Both the position numbers and the translations under genes were made by a program. DNA of 64,000 nucleotides from Pseudeuparius sepicola. Its lineage: Eukaryota > Arthropoda > Insecta > Coleoptera > Anthribidae. The notes under the pieces are model-generated. The model was not told where the DNA came from, did no database searches, and was given only the letters and a program-made list of their open reading frames with translations. Shown here one piece after another: positions 1 through 12,084 of the stretch. Every line of letters begins with the position of its first letter. The stretch's first letter is position 1. The DNA is taken from NCBI GenBank assembly GCA_963920635.1, contig OY987302.1:32897278-32961277 (forward strand). Reading direction: 5' to 3'.

Positions 1-235
1 AACATGTCGGCAAGTTAGCGTTCCCCGAGACGGAAGGCTTCTTACTCGCCATACAAGATCAGGTTACACCAACTCGCAACTACCTAAAATTCATTGTAGG
101 AGATGCATCGGTAGTAGATGACAAATGCAGATACGGGTGCCAAACTTCAGAAACAATCCAGCACATAACAGAAGGATGTCAGATGTTCGCATGAACGGAA
201 TATAAGGAACGCAACGATTCGGTTTAGCTTAGTCG
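1..235 (+). pseudogene. RLE-type non-LTR retrotransposon, zinc-finger fragment
   Basis: The translated fragment contains a C-x3-C-x7-H-x4-C cluster (positions about 121-180), the arrangement that precedes the restriction-like endonuclease in R2/R4-type non-LTR elements. The same sequence recurs at about 4930-5085 with few differences. The upstream part is outside the window, and similarity stops near 205-235, just before the R1-like element. It is a non-functional piece. The clade (R2, R4 or Dong) cannot be told from this fragment alone. Confidence 0.6.
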
Positions 236-420
236 CTATTATGCGGACTCCGGGAATTTTGGCAACCTCCCGGTTTCAATAGCCTTCCTGTGGCAAGCGG
301 GGCTCTGCTGCAGGCGACCAACATTCCCTTGCTACTCGTGGGAATAACATGGAAACGAGCAAACAACAAAAATAAGAAGAAAAAGAAGAAAAAAATCAAA
401 AAAAAAATAGAAAACCTCCC

Positions 421-1414
421 ATGGAACAGGCAGAAAATCCTGACCAGAGGGTAGAGGAAGAATTGTTGAAGAGCAGCGACGAAGAGATCGGGAAATCCCT
501 AAATGCCCTAAACATCAAGGGCAAGGGGAAGATCAGACTGAGCGAAGCTGCCAAAAAAAGGTTTAAGTACCTTTTGGCGCAAGGGCTCCCGGCCGAAGGG
601 GCCAGACAAAAAGCCCTCAAACCAATGCCTGAGTCAACTGGGGATAAAGGACCAAAGAGGCTTCGATCTAATGGGACCACCCCAGAAAAAACAGTTCCCA
701 AAAGAAGCAAAAAAGAAGGGCAACCAACTGCGGGCCCCTCAACTTCCGTCAAGTCCAACAGACCTACCTTCAGTCAGATGGCAGGAGGTATCAAAGTTGG
801 TATACTTGCGGAAAAACATCCAGAGGAACTTCTCACAGTGGATCAACAAAAATCCATACAAGAAGCAATCCTCGACGAGATTTTAGCTAACACGCAAGGG
901 GCTACTGTAAAGCCGAGCTTCTACAGCTAACACAACAGGCCAGGATGGCTAGCTCTCCTCTGCGCTGATGAGAACACCGTCGGGTGGCTCAGGGACGTAA
1001 CGAGAGAACTTAAACCATGGGAAGGTGCCAATCTCAGGATGGTGTCCGAGGCAGAACTACCTCACACAGAAGTCCTGGTTGCCTACCTCCCAGGTAGTGA
1101 GGGCTACTCGAATGAGAAGATTCTCAAGTTGCTAGAGGCCCAAAATGAGATCGTCCAGCGGCCCCCCAGTAGAACTGACCCTCTCAGTGGATCGCCAATC
1201 TGTGGAGGCTCTGAACAAAAGGGGCAATAAGGTGAACTACAAGTTTGGCCAGATTCAAGTAAGGCCAAGAGCTAGTAAACCAAAGGCCTCAAGCAAGGTT
1301 TCCCAGGAAACGGCACAACCAGGCCCTTCTGGAATAAAAAAAGCCAGGGCAAGCAAAGGCCAGATGGCACAAAAGAAGCAGTCAACAAAGGTCAAGAAGA
1401 ATCTAAAGAACTAG
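421..1414 (+). pseudogene. ORF1 (gag-like) with DUF4780-like domain
   Basis: This is probably the RNA-binding ORF1 protein of the R1-like element. The first 169 residues are Lys/Glu-rich and low in complexity. A TAA at 928-930 interrupts the frame, but the same frame continues with a Trp-rich block (WLALLCADENTVGWLRD, then LKPWEGANL) that resembles the DUF4780 domain seen in arthropod retroelement ORF1 proteins. A frameshift near 1150-1200 moves the end of that domain into the frame ending at 1414. A basic, Ala/Ser/Lys-rich tail follows. The family name is from memory; the stop and frameshift are directly visible. Confidence 0.65.
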
Positions 1415-1517
1415 CTAACCAGCCACATTCGTCTAAAGGCAAAAAGTTTAAGGCGGATGAAAAGAAGGCTGTTGGAGGCAAGCCGAGGGGCCAACCAAAA
1501 AGCCCCAAGGACACTTC

Positions 1518-4500
1518 CAAAAATGTCCAGCATTCAAAAGCCGCCTCGAGTGTGCTAAGCAGGAGATTTATCAAAGACCAGTTTGGAATTGGGCTAATAC
1601 AAGAGCCCTGGATCAATAGAGGACGCGTGTGCGGACTCCCATCAAAATCAAGTAAGTTGATATATAGTACTGCACATGACAAACCAAGAGCATATCATAT
1701 GCACATAAGATTTTACATAGAGGCTGCGGCCACTTGCATCAATAAACGTAGGAATCCCAGACTAACCGACTGGGTTCTGTACAAGGAACACATAAGGACG
1801 GAAGTCGAGGGAACAACCTACCCCATCGAAAGTATAGAGGAACTGGAAATAGCCTCCGACAATCTAAATAGCCTAATAATATCTTCATATGAGGCTAACT
1901 GCCCTGTGACACAAAAAACTACATCTAGAGATGTACCGTGGTGGAACAGGGAACTCACCAGACTTAAGGCTAAGACAAGAAAACTATTCAACAGAGCAAA
2001 AAGCTCGGGGAACTGGGATGAGTACAGAACATCCCTAACCGAATACAACAAAGAATTGAGAAAGTCTAAGAGAAGGACTTGGAGACAGTTCTGTGAGGGG
2101 ATTGATGAATTGGCCCCAGCAGTGCGACTTCAAAAGGTCCTATCAAAAGACTACTCAAATGGCTTGCTCAAAAAGCCTGACGATAAATTCACTCAAGATA
2201 GGCAGGAAAGCTTAGAGATTCTACTACAAACTCACTTTCCTGGCTCTACAATATCAGAAGGAAATCATGCACAGGCTACTCTGGAAGACGCTGCCCATCG
2301 CCCAAACAGAAGACAAAAGAGCCTAGCAAAAAAGATTTTCAATCCTAACAAAATCAGATGGGCGATAAACAGCTTTAAACCCTACAAATCACCAGGCACA
2401 GATGGAATCTTTCCAGTTCTGCTTCAAAAAAGTATCGATGAGCTCCTACCAGCATTGGGAGCTATATTCAAAACCAGTTTTAACTTTGAATACATTCCAA
2501 ATCTGTGGAGAAAGGCTAAGGTGGTGTTTATACCAAAGACAGGAAGGCGTCCACCTGAAGACCCCAAGTCTTATCGCCCCATCAGCCTAACATCCTTCCT
2601 CCTAAAAACAATGGAGAAACTAATTGACCTGTACATCAGAAGCGAAATCTTATCTGAGAAGCAACTTCATGTCAACCAGTTTGCCTACCAGTCAGGCAAA
2701 TCTACAATCAGTGCACTAAATTGTCTAACAATGGACATTGAAAAGACACTAATGGCAAAAGAAATTGCTCTCTGTGCATTTATAGACATAGAGGGAGCTT
2801 TTGATATCACCTCGCATGAATCCATAAAGATCACTTGTGAAAGAAGAGGTATAAAACCTTCCATAATCAACTGGATACAATCCACACTGCGAAGCAGAAT
2901 TGTCACAACTGAAATTGGGAATGACTCGGTCACTGCTACCACGGTAAAAGGCTGTCCCCAAGGGGGACTCCTATCGCCTCTGCTGTGGTCACTGGTGGTC
3001 GACGACCTTTTAAAGGAACTGACAATCTCTGGCTCTGATGTCCAGGGGTACGCGGATGACCTGGTCATTACAGTAAAAGACAAGCATGAAGGCGTAATTT
3101 CCAACCTAATGCAAAATGAACTTAACACTATCAGCAATTGGAGCCAAAAGAAGGGACTTAACGTCAATCCAAGTAAGACGGTTCTGGTTCCGTTTACAAA
3201 GAGAAGGAAGCTTAACCTAAAAGCACCCACGCTAAACAATAAGGAACTCACATTCTCCAGCGAAGTGAAATATCTAGGAGTCATACTGGATGCAAAACTT
3301 TCCTGGAACCAACATCTACAAAAAAACTATTGCGAAAGCGACAGCGGCGTTATGGTCGAGCCGTACGTTATTTGGCAAGTCATGGGGATTAAAACCAAAA
3401 ATGATACTATGGTCCTACCTCACGGTGGTAAGGCCAATCATCACATATGCCTCCCTTATATGGTTGCCAAAAACCAAGGAAAAAGTGGCGCAAGGCAAGT
3501 TGCAGAAAACGCAACGGCTGGCTTTTCTAGGTATCACAGGGGCTTTAACTACATGTCCCACAGTTGCAATGGAGGTAATGCTTGACTTCACTCCGCTACA
3601 CATCTTTGTGCAGAAGGAGACAATCAAAAGTGCCTCGCAACTTTACCAAGCCAACAAACTAAAACCAGGGGACCTTATTGGACACCTAAAAATTCTGGAC
3701 ACTGTCCAACTTCAATCCTTGACAATGCCAAAGGACTATATGCAGACGAGATATGACTTTGAATTAGCGTTTGAAGTGGTCATCCGAGATCGCCAAACAA
3801 GTCAAATTGCAATACCAGAAACATCCTCTGGAACAAGCATCTGGTATACAGACGGATCCAAAATGGATGAGGGGGTTGGAATTGGGATATACGGCCCTAA
3901 TCACAGGACCTCACATCCCCTAGGTAAGACTCCCTCAATCTTCCAGGCAGAACTCCAAGCCATAAATGTATGTGCCCATGAGTGCATCAACAGACGCATC
4001 AAGGGGGCAAGAATATACATCTTATCAGACAGTCAGGCAGCACTAAAAGCTCTGAAGTCCTATACTTATGAGTCTAAAGTTGCCTGGGAATGCAAAGTAC
4101 ACCTAAAGCAACTGGCCATAGGCAATAGATTGACTTTAATGTGGGTGCCAGGGCACGAAGGTGTTCATGGCATTGAAATAGCTGATAGCCTCGCTCGAGA
4201 AGGGGCTAAGGCCCCATTCTACGGTCTTGAATAAATAAAAGCCACCTATTGGGAGAGATCAAAAAATGGGAAAAAGAACAAAATTAATTCTACTGGAGAA
4301 ACACTCCGGGCCAAAGACAAGCGAAACGATTTCTAACCTATTCGTCTGAGAACGCCAAAAAGCTTCTCACTCTAAATAAGAATGAAGTAAGACTAATCAC
4401 AGGTCTCCTTACTGGACACTGCCCATTAGGATATCATCTTAAAAAATGGGCAAAACGGATAATGGACTATGTAGGTTCTGCAACGAACATGATGAGACTA

Positions 4501-4560
4501 GCGAGCATATACTCTGCGAATGTCCCCTCCTAATCAGAACCAGACTCCAACATTTCGAAA
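1518..4560 (+). pseudogene. ORF2: endonuclease-reverse transcriptase-RNase H
   Basis: The reading begins in the APE-type endonuclease (IGLIQEPWINRGRV, near 1585). After about 1680 it jumps to sequence just ahead of the RT, so about half of the endonuclease is missing. RT motifs follow: YRPISLTSF (about 2573), FIDIEGAFD (about 2780), GCPQGGLLSPLLW (about 2950) and YADDL (about 3048). A frameshift near 3290-3340 moves the rest into another frame. That frame holds RNase H with its acidic positions (YTDGSKMDEG, AELQAI, LSDSQAAL and the final D) to 4234, and a decayed Cys/His-rich tail to about 4560. The catalytic core residues survive, but deletion plus frameshift make the gene dead. Confidence 0.8.
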
Positions 4561-4739
4561 AGATTGATATATAAATCCAAACGAAATTGGCAACATGGCC
4601 CCAAGGAAAATACTGAGCTTTATAAAAAGCTTAGGTGACCTCGGCATTTATTCGAGTAGGGTCACTCACAAAAGATCTACATAGGTCGCAGTGAAGGAAA
4701 AGCCACTACGGCCAAACGACCCCCAGAATAATCTACAAT

Positions 4740-5620
4740 CTACAATCTGTTCTTGAAAACAGCAACTACAAGATGTACTGGGATCATACAGTTCATACAG
4801 ATCAACGAGTTGCCCATAACAGGCCGGACCTTATAATAGTTGATAAAATTTCTAGGAAGACAACTCTGATTGATGTGGCCATCCCAAACAACAACAACCT
4901 GCGTATGAAGCAGGCCGAGAAGATCGCTTCTTACTCGCCATTCAAAATCAGGTTATACCAACTCGCAACGACCTAAAATTCATTGTAGGAGATGCATCGG
5001 TAGTGGATGACAAATGCAGATACGGGTGCCAAACTTCAGAAACAATCCAGCACATAATAGGAGGATGTCAGATGTTCGCATAAGGAACGACACGATTCGG
5101 CTGCCAAGATCTTGCACCAGGAACTGGCCAAAAAACTGCTGCTTGTGCAGGCAGAGAGGGTCCCATATTACAGCTACACACCGGAGCCTATTCTTGACAA
5201 CAGCAACTACAAGATGTACTGGGATCGTACAGTTCTTACAGATCAACGAGTTGCCCATAACAGGCTGGACCTTATAATAGTTGATAAAATTTCTAGGAAG
5301 ACAACTCTAATTGATGTTGCCATTTCAAACAGCAACAACCTGCGTGTGAAGCAGGCCGCAAGTAGACTTAGAAGATCGCGAAGTAGACTTAGAAGAACGA
5401 ATTAGTAGGCAATGGGAAATGGAAAGCTTTCAGGCGGTTCTAATCGTCGTGTCAACAACTGATGTTATTCCAAAAATTTGCTGAGAAACATCAAAGAGCT
5501 GGGTCTAACTGATAATCTTTATAGGTCCATGCAGAAAGCGGTACTGCTTTCGACAGACCGAACAGTCAGGCAATTCATGGGGACTGCAGGAACGTCCAAC
5601 AACCTCAATGTCACCTAAGG
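4740..5620 (+). pseudogene. RLE retrotransposon endonuclease, two partial copies in tandem
   Basis: Two partial copies lie head to tail. Copy one (about 4740-4915) shows the endonuclease signature RPD-x14-D (RPDLIIVDK...LIDVAIP). It then switches abruptly, near 4925, into the sequence upstream of the zinc cluster. The cluster follows at about 5015-5085, then a second endonuclease copy (about 5100-5400) in which the key Pro of RPD has become Leu (NRLDLIIVDK). The C-terminal block, with LGLTDNLYRSMQKAVLL, runs to a stop near 5620. The junction at the shared string cttcttactcgcca suggests template jumping or recombination. The signature matches restriction-like endonucleases of R2/R4-type elements; the exact clade is uncertain. 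Confidence 0.65.
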
Positions 5621-8390
5621 CCCGATAACATGGCAAGGGTCTCGTCCGAGCCAGATCCTTTTGGTATCCGGGATACCCGGGATCTGAGTGAATGTTCCAT
5701 CTAATTTAGTTAGGGTCATAACAAAGATTAAACACGGCATCAATGAAATGGTGGTGCTGTTAGGGGTTGAAACTTTTTGATCGAAACATAACCTCCTAGC
5801 TGAAAATTTTCAACGTTCAACACAAAAGTAGCAGATATTAAAAAAAAATAAAACTTTCGTAGGTACCTGTTATAAGGCATTTATCAACATAACCTCAAAT
5901 TTTCCGAGAAAATGGCGGAAATCTGATTTTCGTTTTTTCTCTCCTAAAAATTACTCAATTTACATAAAATTTTGTGAACGTATACGTTTTTTGCATTGAG
6001 TAAGACTGATTTTATTAGAATCTGAAACTACCGGAGATAGAGAAAAGGTTAAATGGGGAAAGAATTGAAGTTTTCTGGGCCCAATTTAACGCACCTTTTG
6101 GATGTTCCAAAAAAGTCATGGCTTACTAGATATTTTCAAAAAACGAAATTTTGCCGATCCATCTAGCTTCGTTGTTTCTGATTTTAGATAAAAAGTGTAA
6201 AAACCAAAAGTAGGAGGGAATTGTGTCCACAATGTGGTTATCGTGTCCTACTTTCCGTGACAGCTGCCATTGTGGAGATATGATTGAAACTCGTGTTTTT
6301 TAAATGGAAACCATAGTTATTTCCGCTATTTTCCTGAATAACGATTATCGAGTATTGTTACGTAATTGTCCCCGTTTAATAAGTGACCGGTGGGCAGGTT
6401 GGTCGCCGGAAGGAAGGGTTGGTAGCCTACTCACCTTTTCGAAGTAACAAGAAAGGGGATTGGTATTTAGAGTGCCCGAGGGGCCGAAGGTGGCTCGGAC
6501 ACTACCCGACTTGAGTTGTCTCAAGGGTAGTAAATCGCTGCCTCAGAGGTAAGTATGGTAAATAACCCTTACTTTATTGTAACTCAAAAACATGTAATAA
6601 TAAAGAAGTGATCACTCCCTAACAATATGGTCACGCCCAATGCGCGAGCAGAGACGTTTGTAAGGTTATTACCCTGCTAAATTATTCCTATTTTATACCC
6701 TCGAGCAACGATTAATTTACTAAATTTATAAATGTTCAACGATAATGTAAAACTAGAATGGACAATATACAGTGCGCTTAGATCCAAAAACAATTGGCTG
6801 GACAACAAGATTAACATGAATTGGCTTATCTGAATCCTTCTGGTGGTGATTTCCGAGTGGTACGTCACGATTGAAGTTATCTCCAAAAGCTCGAAGTAGT
6901 CCCAACAACTCTGCTGGCTGGCTGGCTAGCTACCGAGGGCCCCCGAATGGTTCATGAGGTGCCTTATGAAGGCACCCTAGCCTATACCGTAATGGACTCC
7001 AAAATGACCTGATCGGCAGACCTGGTCTTGAACTGCACCTGTCTGTGACTGCTTGATCTGTCACTCTCCTCCTGTTGCAACGTCTGACGGGGAAACTTGA
7101 AGTCCCCCACAGAATAGCCCTAAATAAAAAGACTTAGGTCCACCTCGAGTCCCAACTTGATTCCAACTAAATTACTCACAATGTTGTTGAGTGGCTAAAA
7201 GGTAGCTCTTTGATGTAGGAGACCGCTACAGACGCCTAAAATCGATGCTATAAAGAAGAAAATCCCATTAGAACACTTCAACTTTCCTCAACCACAAAAT
7301 GGCGACTCACCTGACACGGGAAAAATCGCTAACGAATCCGAAAAACTCGCAATAACCGACGAACGCAAACTCCAAAAACGTACGCAAAAACTCCACAACG
7401 AACGCTAGACGGCAAGATTTACTGCACATTAAATCCCGAAACTTCGGATAAATTATTTCACGGCAGAAACTCAAAAACTGCGATTTCCCAAAAACGTGTA
7501 CTGCAAGGACGACCTTTAAATCGGAAAAGAAAGCGAGATTCCCTCCAATTTTTATATATAAAAAGGCAAATCGTGTTGTCAACCCACAAAACAACAAAAC
7601 ACAATAGTACCCCAGACAATTTTCCAGTAGCGCCGACTTCATCATGTATTCTCGCGCTCCAACTTCTTGTCTAAAACCCACTCAAGAGTAACGGATCATC
7701 AGCCCTTCACCCGACAACCTATCATGATGCAATAACAAAATTTACACCCGAAAACAAACGCACCCACGCGCAGATTACTGAAAAGCGCACGCCACTGTGC
7801 GTACCGGCCGTGCAGGTCTCTCGACAGCCCTCTGACGGCCGACAGTTACCGACGTCACCGCTAAAGGGGCAGCATGGCGGGCAAGTATTGCCAGTCATGA
7901 TCGTATACCGAAGAAATTCCGTCGAAACACCATGCCACACACGACTATCGAGTATCTGGGCGCCTAAAGTCAACAATACAACCCCAGTAAAAGAGGTAAC
8001 CCAGTTATTTCCGTGCAAATCTCGCAATTAATCGTTTACAACTTTGTAGGCTCACTACGTCTCGATAGAGTGCAGTAGCTATGTTCAAAGGTGGTCCAAA
8101 CGTCGTTTGCCAAGGCAGTGTGACCCACCCCACTCTAAAAACGAGGAAAAACCAAAACAATACTGTTACGACAAAAATTATATGACTAATTTCTAATAAA
8201 GGTCAGTTTCTCACTACCATTGGCCTACCACTTATTTTTAAGGAAACTTCAAGCACGATTTAACTAATAAAAGAATGACAATGATCGAGATTTACCTATT
8301 TTTAATATTTGGGCTTAAAAGTCAATTCTGAGCTAACAGTATTATGGGCGAGTTTTTAAAGTCAGCATAAATATTTGATGGAATCCATCA
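5621..8390. other. gene-free stretch
   Basis: No supported gene. The short open frames here (6677-6886, 7307-7681 and 7722-8027) show no recognisable motif and have no repeats or promoter around them. A segment starting at about 6355 begins TGTTACG and contains GC-richer patches (6420-6560, 6900-7100), which could be an old LTR of the minus-strand Ty3 element to the right. I found no matching partner near 17-19 kb, so this is only a possibility. The Ty3 integrase expected between 8390 and such an LTR is not visible. Confidence 0.4.
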
Positions 8391-8520
8391 ATGCAACGAA
8401 AATCTAATATATAGGCTATAACGTGTTTGCCAGTCTGAGATTTCTGGGTTAACACTGCGCCAATCCCATAGGCTGAAGCGTCGGTTTGTACTCTGAATTG
8501 TTGACTAAATTCGGGTAAAA
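8391..8520 (-). pseudogene. Ty3 RNase H, N-terminal fragment
   Basis: The minus strand encodes a stretch ending in VQTDASAYGIGAVLTQ, the standard start of the Ty3 RNase H domain with its first catalytic Asp. It continues the RT frame that breaks off near 12085. After about 8391 the similarity fades and no integrase follows. Confidence 0.75.
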
Positions 8521-8536
8521 ATGAAAAAGAGAAAAA

Positions 8537-9242
8537 AGTGTATTTCCGTGCAAATAATTTAATTAAAAATCATGGTAAAGCGCTTTCGGCTGTTAAGCCA
8601 TCCTCAGTACCACCTAAAAAGAAAGTATGACATAAAATAGGGGGTTGGAAAAAATTAACTGTGGAAAAACTAAATTGTTTTAACGTCATGTCATACTCAC
8701 TTGTCAAGTGTGTACAGGAAAATTGGAGCATAAAGCATTATACAACAGTAAAAACCCATAAAATAGAAGGTCACACCAAGTCACATTTTAAAAAACTTTA
8801 AAATATTAACAAATTATACAACTGTGGGCAGCCAAGTTACCCAAATTATTTAAACAAAAGACCAGCAGAAGTGCCAAATGCATCGTGGAAGGTGGAAGTG
8901 AAATTTGAGACATAACCTGTTCGACATCCCGGTGAAGGAACTGGATGTCAGTCGAAAAGCGCGCGAGATTTAAACTTGAAAACAAAATGTCATAGGCGGG
9001 TAAAAATATTTTATGAAGAGTGAATGTGAAGGATTTGAAGAAATTTAATTCATAAGTTAAGAATTTATATTTAATAAATGTTTAATTAATGGTAATGAAA
9101 ATTAGATAGAAATAGAAATTCGAAAAATTATTTGTTTATATGATAAGCCCAAAAGCCTCCCCCAAAGTCCCAAAAACGCGACACGAAAAGAGGAGATAAC
9201 AGGACAACCCTGTAAGATGAAGGCCAAGAAAATTTTTTGTTA
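8537..9242. repeat. Left arm of Penelope inverted repeat
   Basis: This segment is the reverse complement of 11353-12056 with few differences. The shared blocks include the segment around ggttatgtct-type text at the arm interior and the GC-rich string gcctcccccaaagtcccaa. Arm length and near identity imply either a recent insertion or gene conversion between arms. Confidence 0.85.
8574..8611 (-). ncRNA. Hammerhead-like ribozyme in left Penelope arm
   Basis: The minus-strand RNA carries the same 38-nt motif as 11983-12020: stem I GGUA/UACC, core CUGAGGA, stem II GGCU/AGCC with loop UAAC, core GAA, a short stem III AGC/GCU and a CUU cleavage triplet. Hammerheads with a tiny stem III are an established feature of Penelope-like elements. 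One extra U lies between the core and stem II, so activity is uncertain. Confidence 0.6.
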
Positions 9243-9419
9243 AGATGTTGGTTATGTCTTAACGACATAACCGATGAAGTTTCCTTCAGTAAAAATGTCA
9301 AATTTCAAAGAGTGAAATCTAAACTTAACAATTTGATTCACCAACGTAAATGTTTTTTAGAGATCGTTGGCATAATCCACAAAAAAATATTCCAATTTTA
9401 TTTTCCATGATAGGATCAA

Positions 9420-11350
9420 GAATCTCTCGGACGTGACTTTTAACGAGGATGAGTTAGACATCCTGAGACTTGGCCTCAAACATACCTTTGTCTGAGAGTG
9501 ACCTCTTGAGTTTTTCAGACGAAATCGACGTTCTTATTGAACAATTAAATATATCTTATAAAAAGAAAAAATATATTCGATATCTTATATCGTTTTCAAA
9601 AAAGTCTCTCTAAACTTAATTCACAATTTTCTTTCTCATTCCTTAAATCTTTAAAAAAACTTAAAAATAAAATAACAGATCATAATTTAATAATTTCCAA
9701 AGCCGACAAGGGAAATTGTCTGGTTATTTTGAATAAAGCTTGTTATGTGGACAAGGTTGAGAGTTTTTTACAAGAAAATAATTTTTCTACATTAGCCTCT
9801 AATCCTTTTAATACCTTTGTCAGGAAAACTACTAAAATCATAAAACATTTCAAAGATTTTCTTTCAGACCACGATGCCTCGAGAGTTTTAATATCTAGTA
9901 ACCCTACAATGCCTCGCTTATATGGCTTGCCTAAAATTCACAAAGAGGGCATACCTACCGATTAGACCAGTCGTAAGCTTTTCTAACACTCCAGTTTTTT
10001 TTCTGTCCAGCTTTGTTCTTAAACTACTTAAACAACTCACGGACTTTTCGCCCAAATTTGGGCTGAATAACACCCTTAACCTAACAGACAAACTTGGTCA
10101 GATTACTTTACCTGAAGTTTCCTCGATGGTTTCTTTCGACGTAACTAATTTGTTTACGACGGTCCCCAAATCGGAAGCTGTTGACATGGTTGGTGATTTG
10201 CTCAGGAAAAAAACATTGACAGCAATGTTATCGTCGACATTCTTTCTTTACTCAATTTTTGCCTTTCTCAAAATTTCTTTGTTTTTAATAACAGGACATA
10301 CAAACAACCAGACGGACTGGCCATGGGCAGCTGTCTCTCTCCTTTTCTAGCTGACGTGTTTATGGACTCACTCGAAAGGACCAACAACAACGACGAGATC
10401 CTTCACTGGTTTAGGTATGTTGATGACTGCCTATGTTTTCTGAATTGTAACGAGCCCAAAGCTCAACATCTTTTAACTAAACTTAATAATATACATCCTA
10501 AAATCTCATTTACTTTAGAAATTGAAAAGAATTGTTCGATTAATTTTCTTGACATCTCTATTTACAAAAATCAAGACTTTTACAATTCTCTATATATAGA
10601 AAACCTACTCAAACGGACCATTCTATCTCTAACTTGTCAAATCATCCATATCAACAAAAAATGTCAGCTTTCTATTGTTACATTCATCGCCTTCTCAATA
10701 TACCAATGTCCCAAGATAACTACAAAAAGGAAATCAACATTCTCAAACAAATTGCATATAATAATTTCTATAATCCTTCTATCATCGATTCTCTCATAAA
10801 TAAAATTAAATATAATAAACTAAAACGTGACAATTCTCCTTATATCACTAATTATCATAATAATAACAAAAAATATTTTTCACTTCCTTTCATACAAACA
10901 AGTATTAATAATAAAGTATCCCAGTGCATTCACCAAGAATGCGACAACATCTCGATATGTCTAAGAACTAATAATAAGTTAGCTCAGAGCTTGGTCAATT
11001 CTAAAGATAAAATAGACCACTTAGCCAAAAGTGGCATCTATAAACTTTCTTGCAATTCTTGTAATAGTACCTATATAGGGAGAACTTGTCCCCTAAAAGT
11101 TCGTATAAATAAACATTTAAATAAAGTAAATTCAACCTTTGGAGAACACTTGCATACTTTTAATCATAACTTCAGTCCTCACTCCAATTCAAAAATTTTA
11201 CGCAATTTCACATCAAAGAATTATAACAGACTTGATTTCCTTGAAGATATTCAAATAAAGAGACAATTATCCAATAATCCAGATTGTTTAAATGTTAAAG
11301 TTAATCTTAACAGATCTTTCATTCCTTTACATAGGAGACTCACTCAATGA
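9420..11350 (+). pseudogene. Penelope-like reverse transcriptase with GIY-YIG endonuclease
   Basis: An N-terminal block (VTFNEDELDILRLGLKHTF) starts near 9437. The RT block ISKADKGNCLVILNK (about 9690-9735) and MPRLYGLPKIHKEG follow. Next are the FDVTNLFTTVP (about 10137) and MGSCLSPFLADVFMDSLE (10323) motifs and the catalytic FRYVDDCL (about 10410). The last frame (10634-11350) ends with the GIY-YIG nuclease: SGIYKLSCNSCNSTYIGRT (about 11030-11085). The frame breaks near 9508, 9960, 10310 and 10640, so no complete protein is made. The domain order is typical of endonuclease-bearing Penelope elements; catalytic residues are retained. Confidence 0.85.
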
Positions 11351-11352
11351 TG

Positions 11353-12056
11353 AACAAAAATTTTTCTTGGCCTTCATCTTACAGGGTTGTCCTGTTATCT
11401 CCTCTTTTCGTGTCGCGTTTTTGGGACTTTGGGGGAGGCTTTTGGGCTTATCATATAAACAAATAATTTTTCGAATTTCTATTTCTATCTAATTTTCATT
11501 ACCATTAATTAAACATTTATTAAATATAAATTCTTAACTTATGAATTAAATTTCTTCAAATCCTTCACATTCACTCTTCATAAAATATTTTTACCCGCCT
11601 ATGACATTTTGTTTTCAAGTTTAAATCTCGCGCGCTTTTCGACTGACATCCAGTTCCTTCACCGGGATGTCGAACAGGTTATGTCTCAAATTTCACTTCC
11701 ACCTTCCACGATGCATTTGGCACTTCTGCTGGTCTTTTGTTTAAATAATTTGGGTAGCTTGGCTGCCCACAGTTGTATAATTTGTTAATATTTTAAAGTT
11801 TTTTAAAATGTGACTTGGTGTGACCTTCTATTTTATGGGTTTTTACTGTTGTATAATGCTTTATGCTCCAATTTTCCTGTACACACTTGACAAGTGAGTA
11901 TGACATGACGTTAAAACAATTTAGTTTTTCCACAGTTAACTTTTTCCAACCCCCTATTTTATGTCATACTTTCTTTTTAGGAGGTACTGAGGATGGCTTA
12001 ACAGCCGAAAGCGCTTTACCATGATTTTTAATTAAATTATTTGCACACAAATACAC
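11353..12056. repeat. Right arm of Penelope inverted repeat
   Basis: This is the inverted partner of 8537-9242. It starts directly after the end of the GIY-YIG reading frame (stop near 11348) and ends at the Ty3 flank. The two arms could form a 0.7-kb hairpin stem in single-stranded DNA or RNA. Confidence 0.85.
11983..12020 (+). ncRNA. Hammerhead-like ribozyme in right Penelope arm
   Basis: The plus-strand RNA, in the same sense as the RT, folds by hand as a type I hammerhead: stem I GGUA/UACC (4 bp), CUGAGGA, a bulged U, stem II GGCU/AGCC closed by UAAC, GAA, stem III AGC/GCU (3 bp, no loop) and cleavage after CUU. All invariant core bases (C3, U4, G5, A6, G8, A9, G12, A13, A14) are present. 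It may need a dimeric form because stem III has no loop. Confidence 0.6.
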
Positions 12057-12084
12057 ACCGCACTCCTTTGTATAAAATCGGGTA

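Larger units (their letters stand above)
340..4760 (+). mobile_element. R1/I-like non-LTR retrotransposon, defective
   Basis: The order is ORF1, apurinic-type endonuclease, reverse transcriptase, RNase H and a Cys/His-rich tail, as in RNase H-bearing non-LTR elements of the R1/I group. It lies between copies of another retrotransposon's endonuclease region (1-235 and 4740-5620), so it probably inserted there. ORF1 has a stop and a frameshift, the endonuclease has an internal deletion, and ORF2 has a frameshift, so this copy cannot move by itself. Ends are approximate because no clear target duplication was found. Confidence 0.75.
8518..12073 (+). mobile_element. Penelope-like element with inverted terminal arms
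   Basis: A central RT plus GIY-YIG coding region (about 9420-11350) is flanked by arms of about 700 bp in opposite orientation (8537-9242 and 11353-12056). The element interrupts the Ty3 pol, and near-identical 11-bp strings at its edges (aaattcgggta at 8507-8517, aaaatcgggta at 12074-12084) look like a target duplication. Penelope-like elements are known for such long terminal repeats in variable orientation. Each arm carries a hammerhead-like motif, listed separately. Confidence 0.85.

Noticed and set aside
6355..7080. LTR of the minus-strand Ty3 element
   Set aside because: It begins TGTTACG, but no second copy near 17-19 kb and no polypurine tract could be found by eye.
7307..7681. A 124-codon minus-strand frame
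   Set aside because: No motif, odd composition (many Phe, Cys and Leu), no promoter or relation to neighbouring elements; likely chance.
7680..7720. A further CTGATGA string on the minus strand as a hammerhead
   Set aside because: No GAAA follows at a suitable distance and no stem I can be formed.
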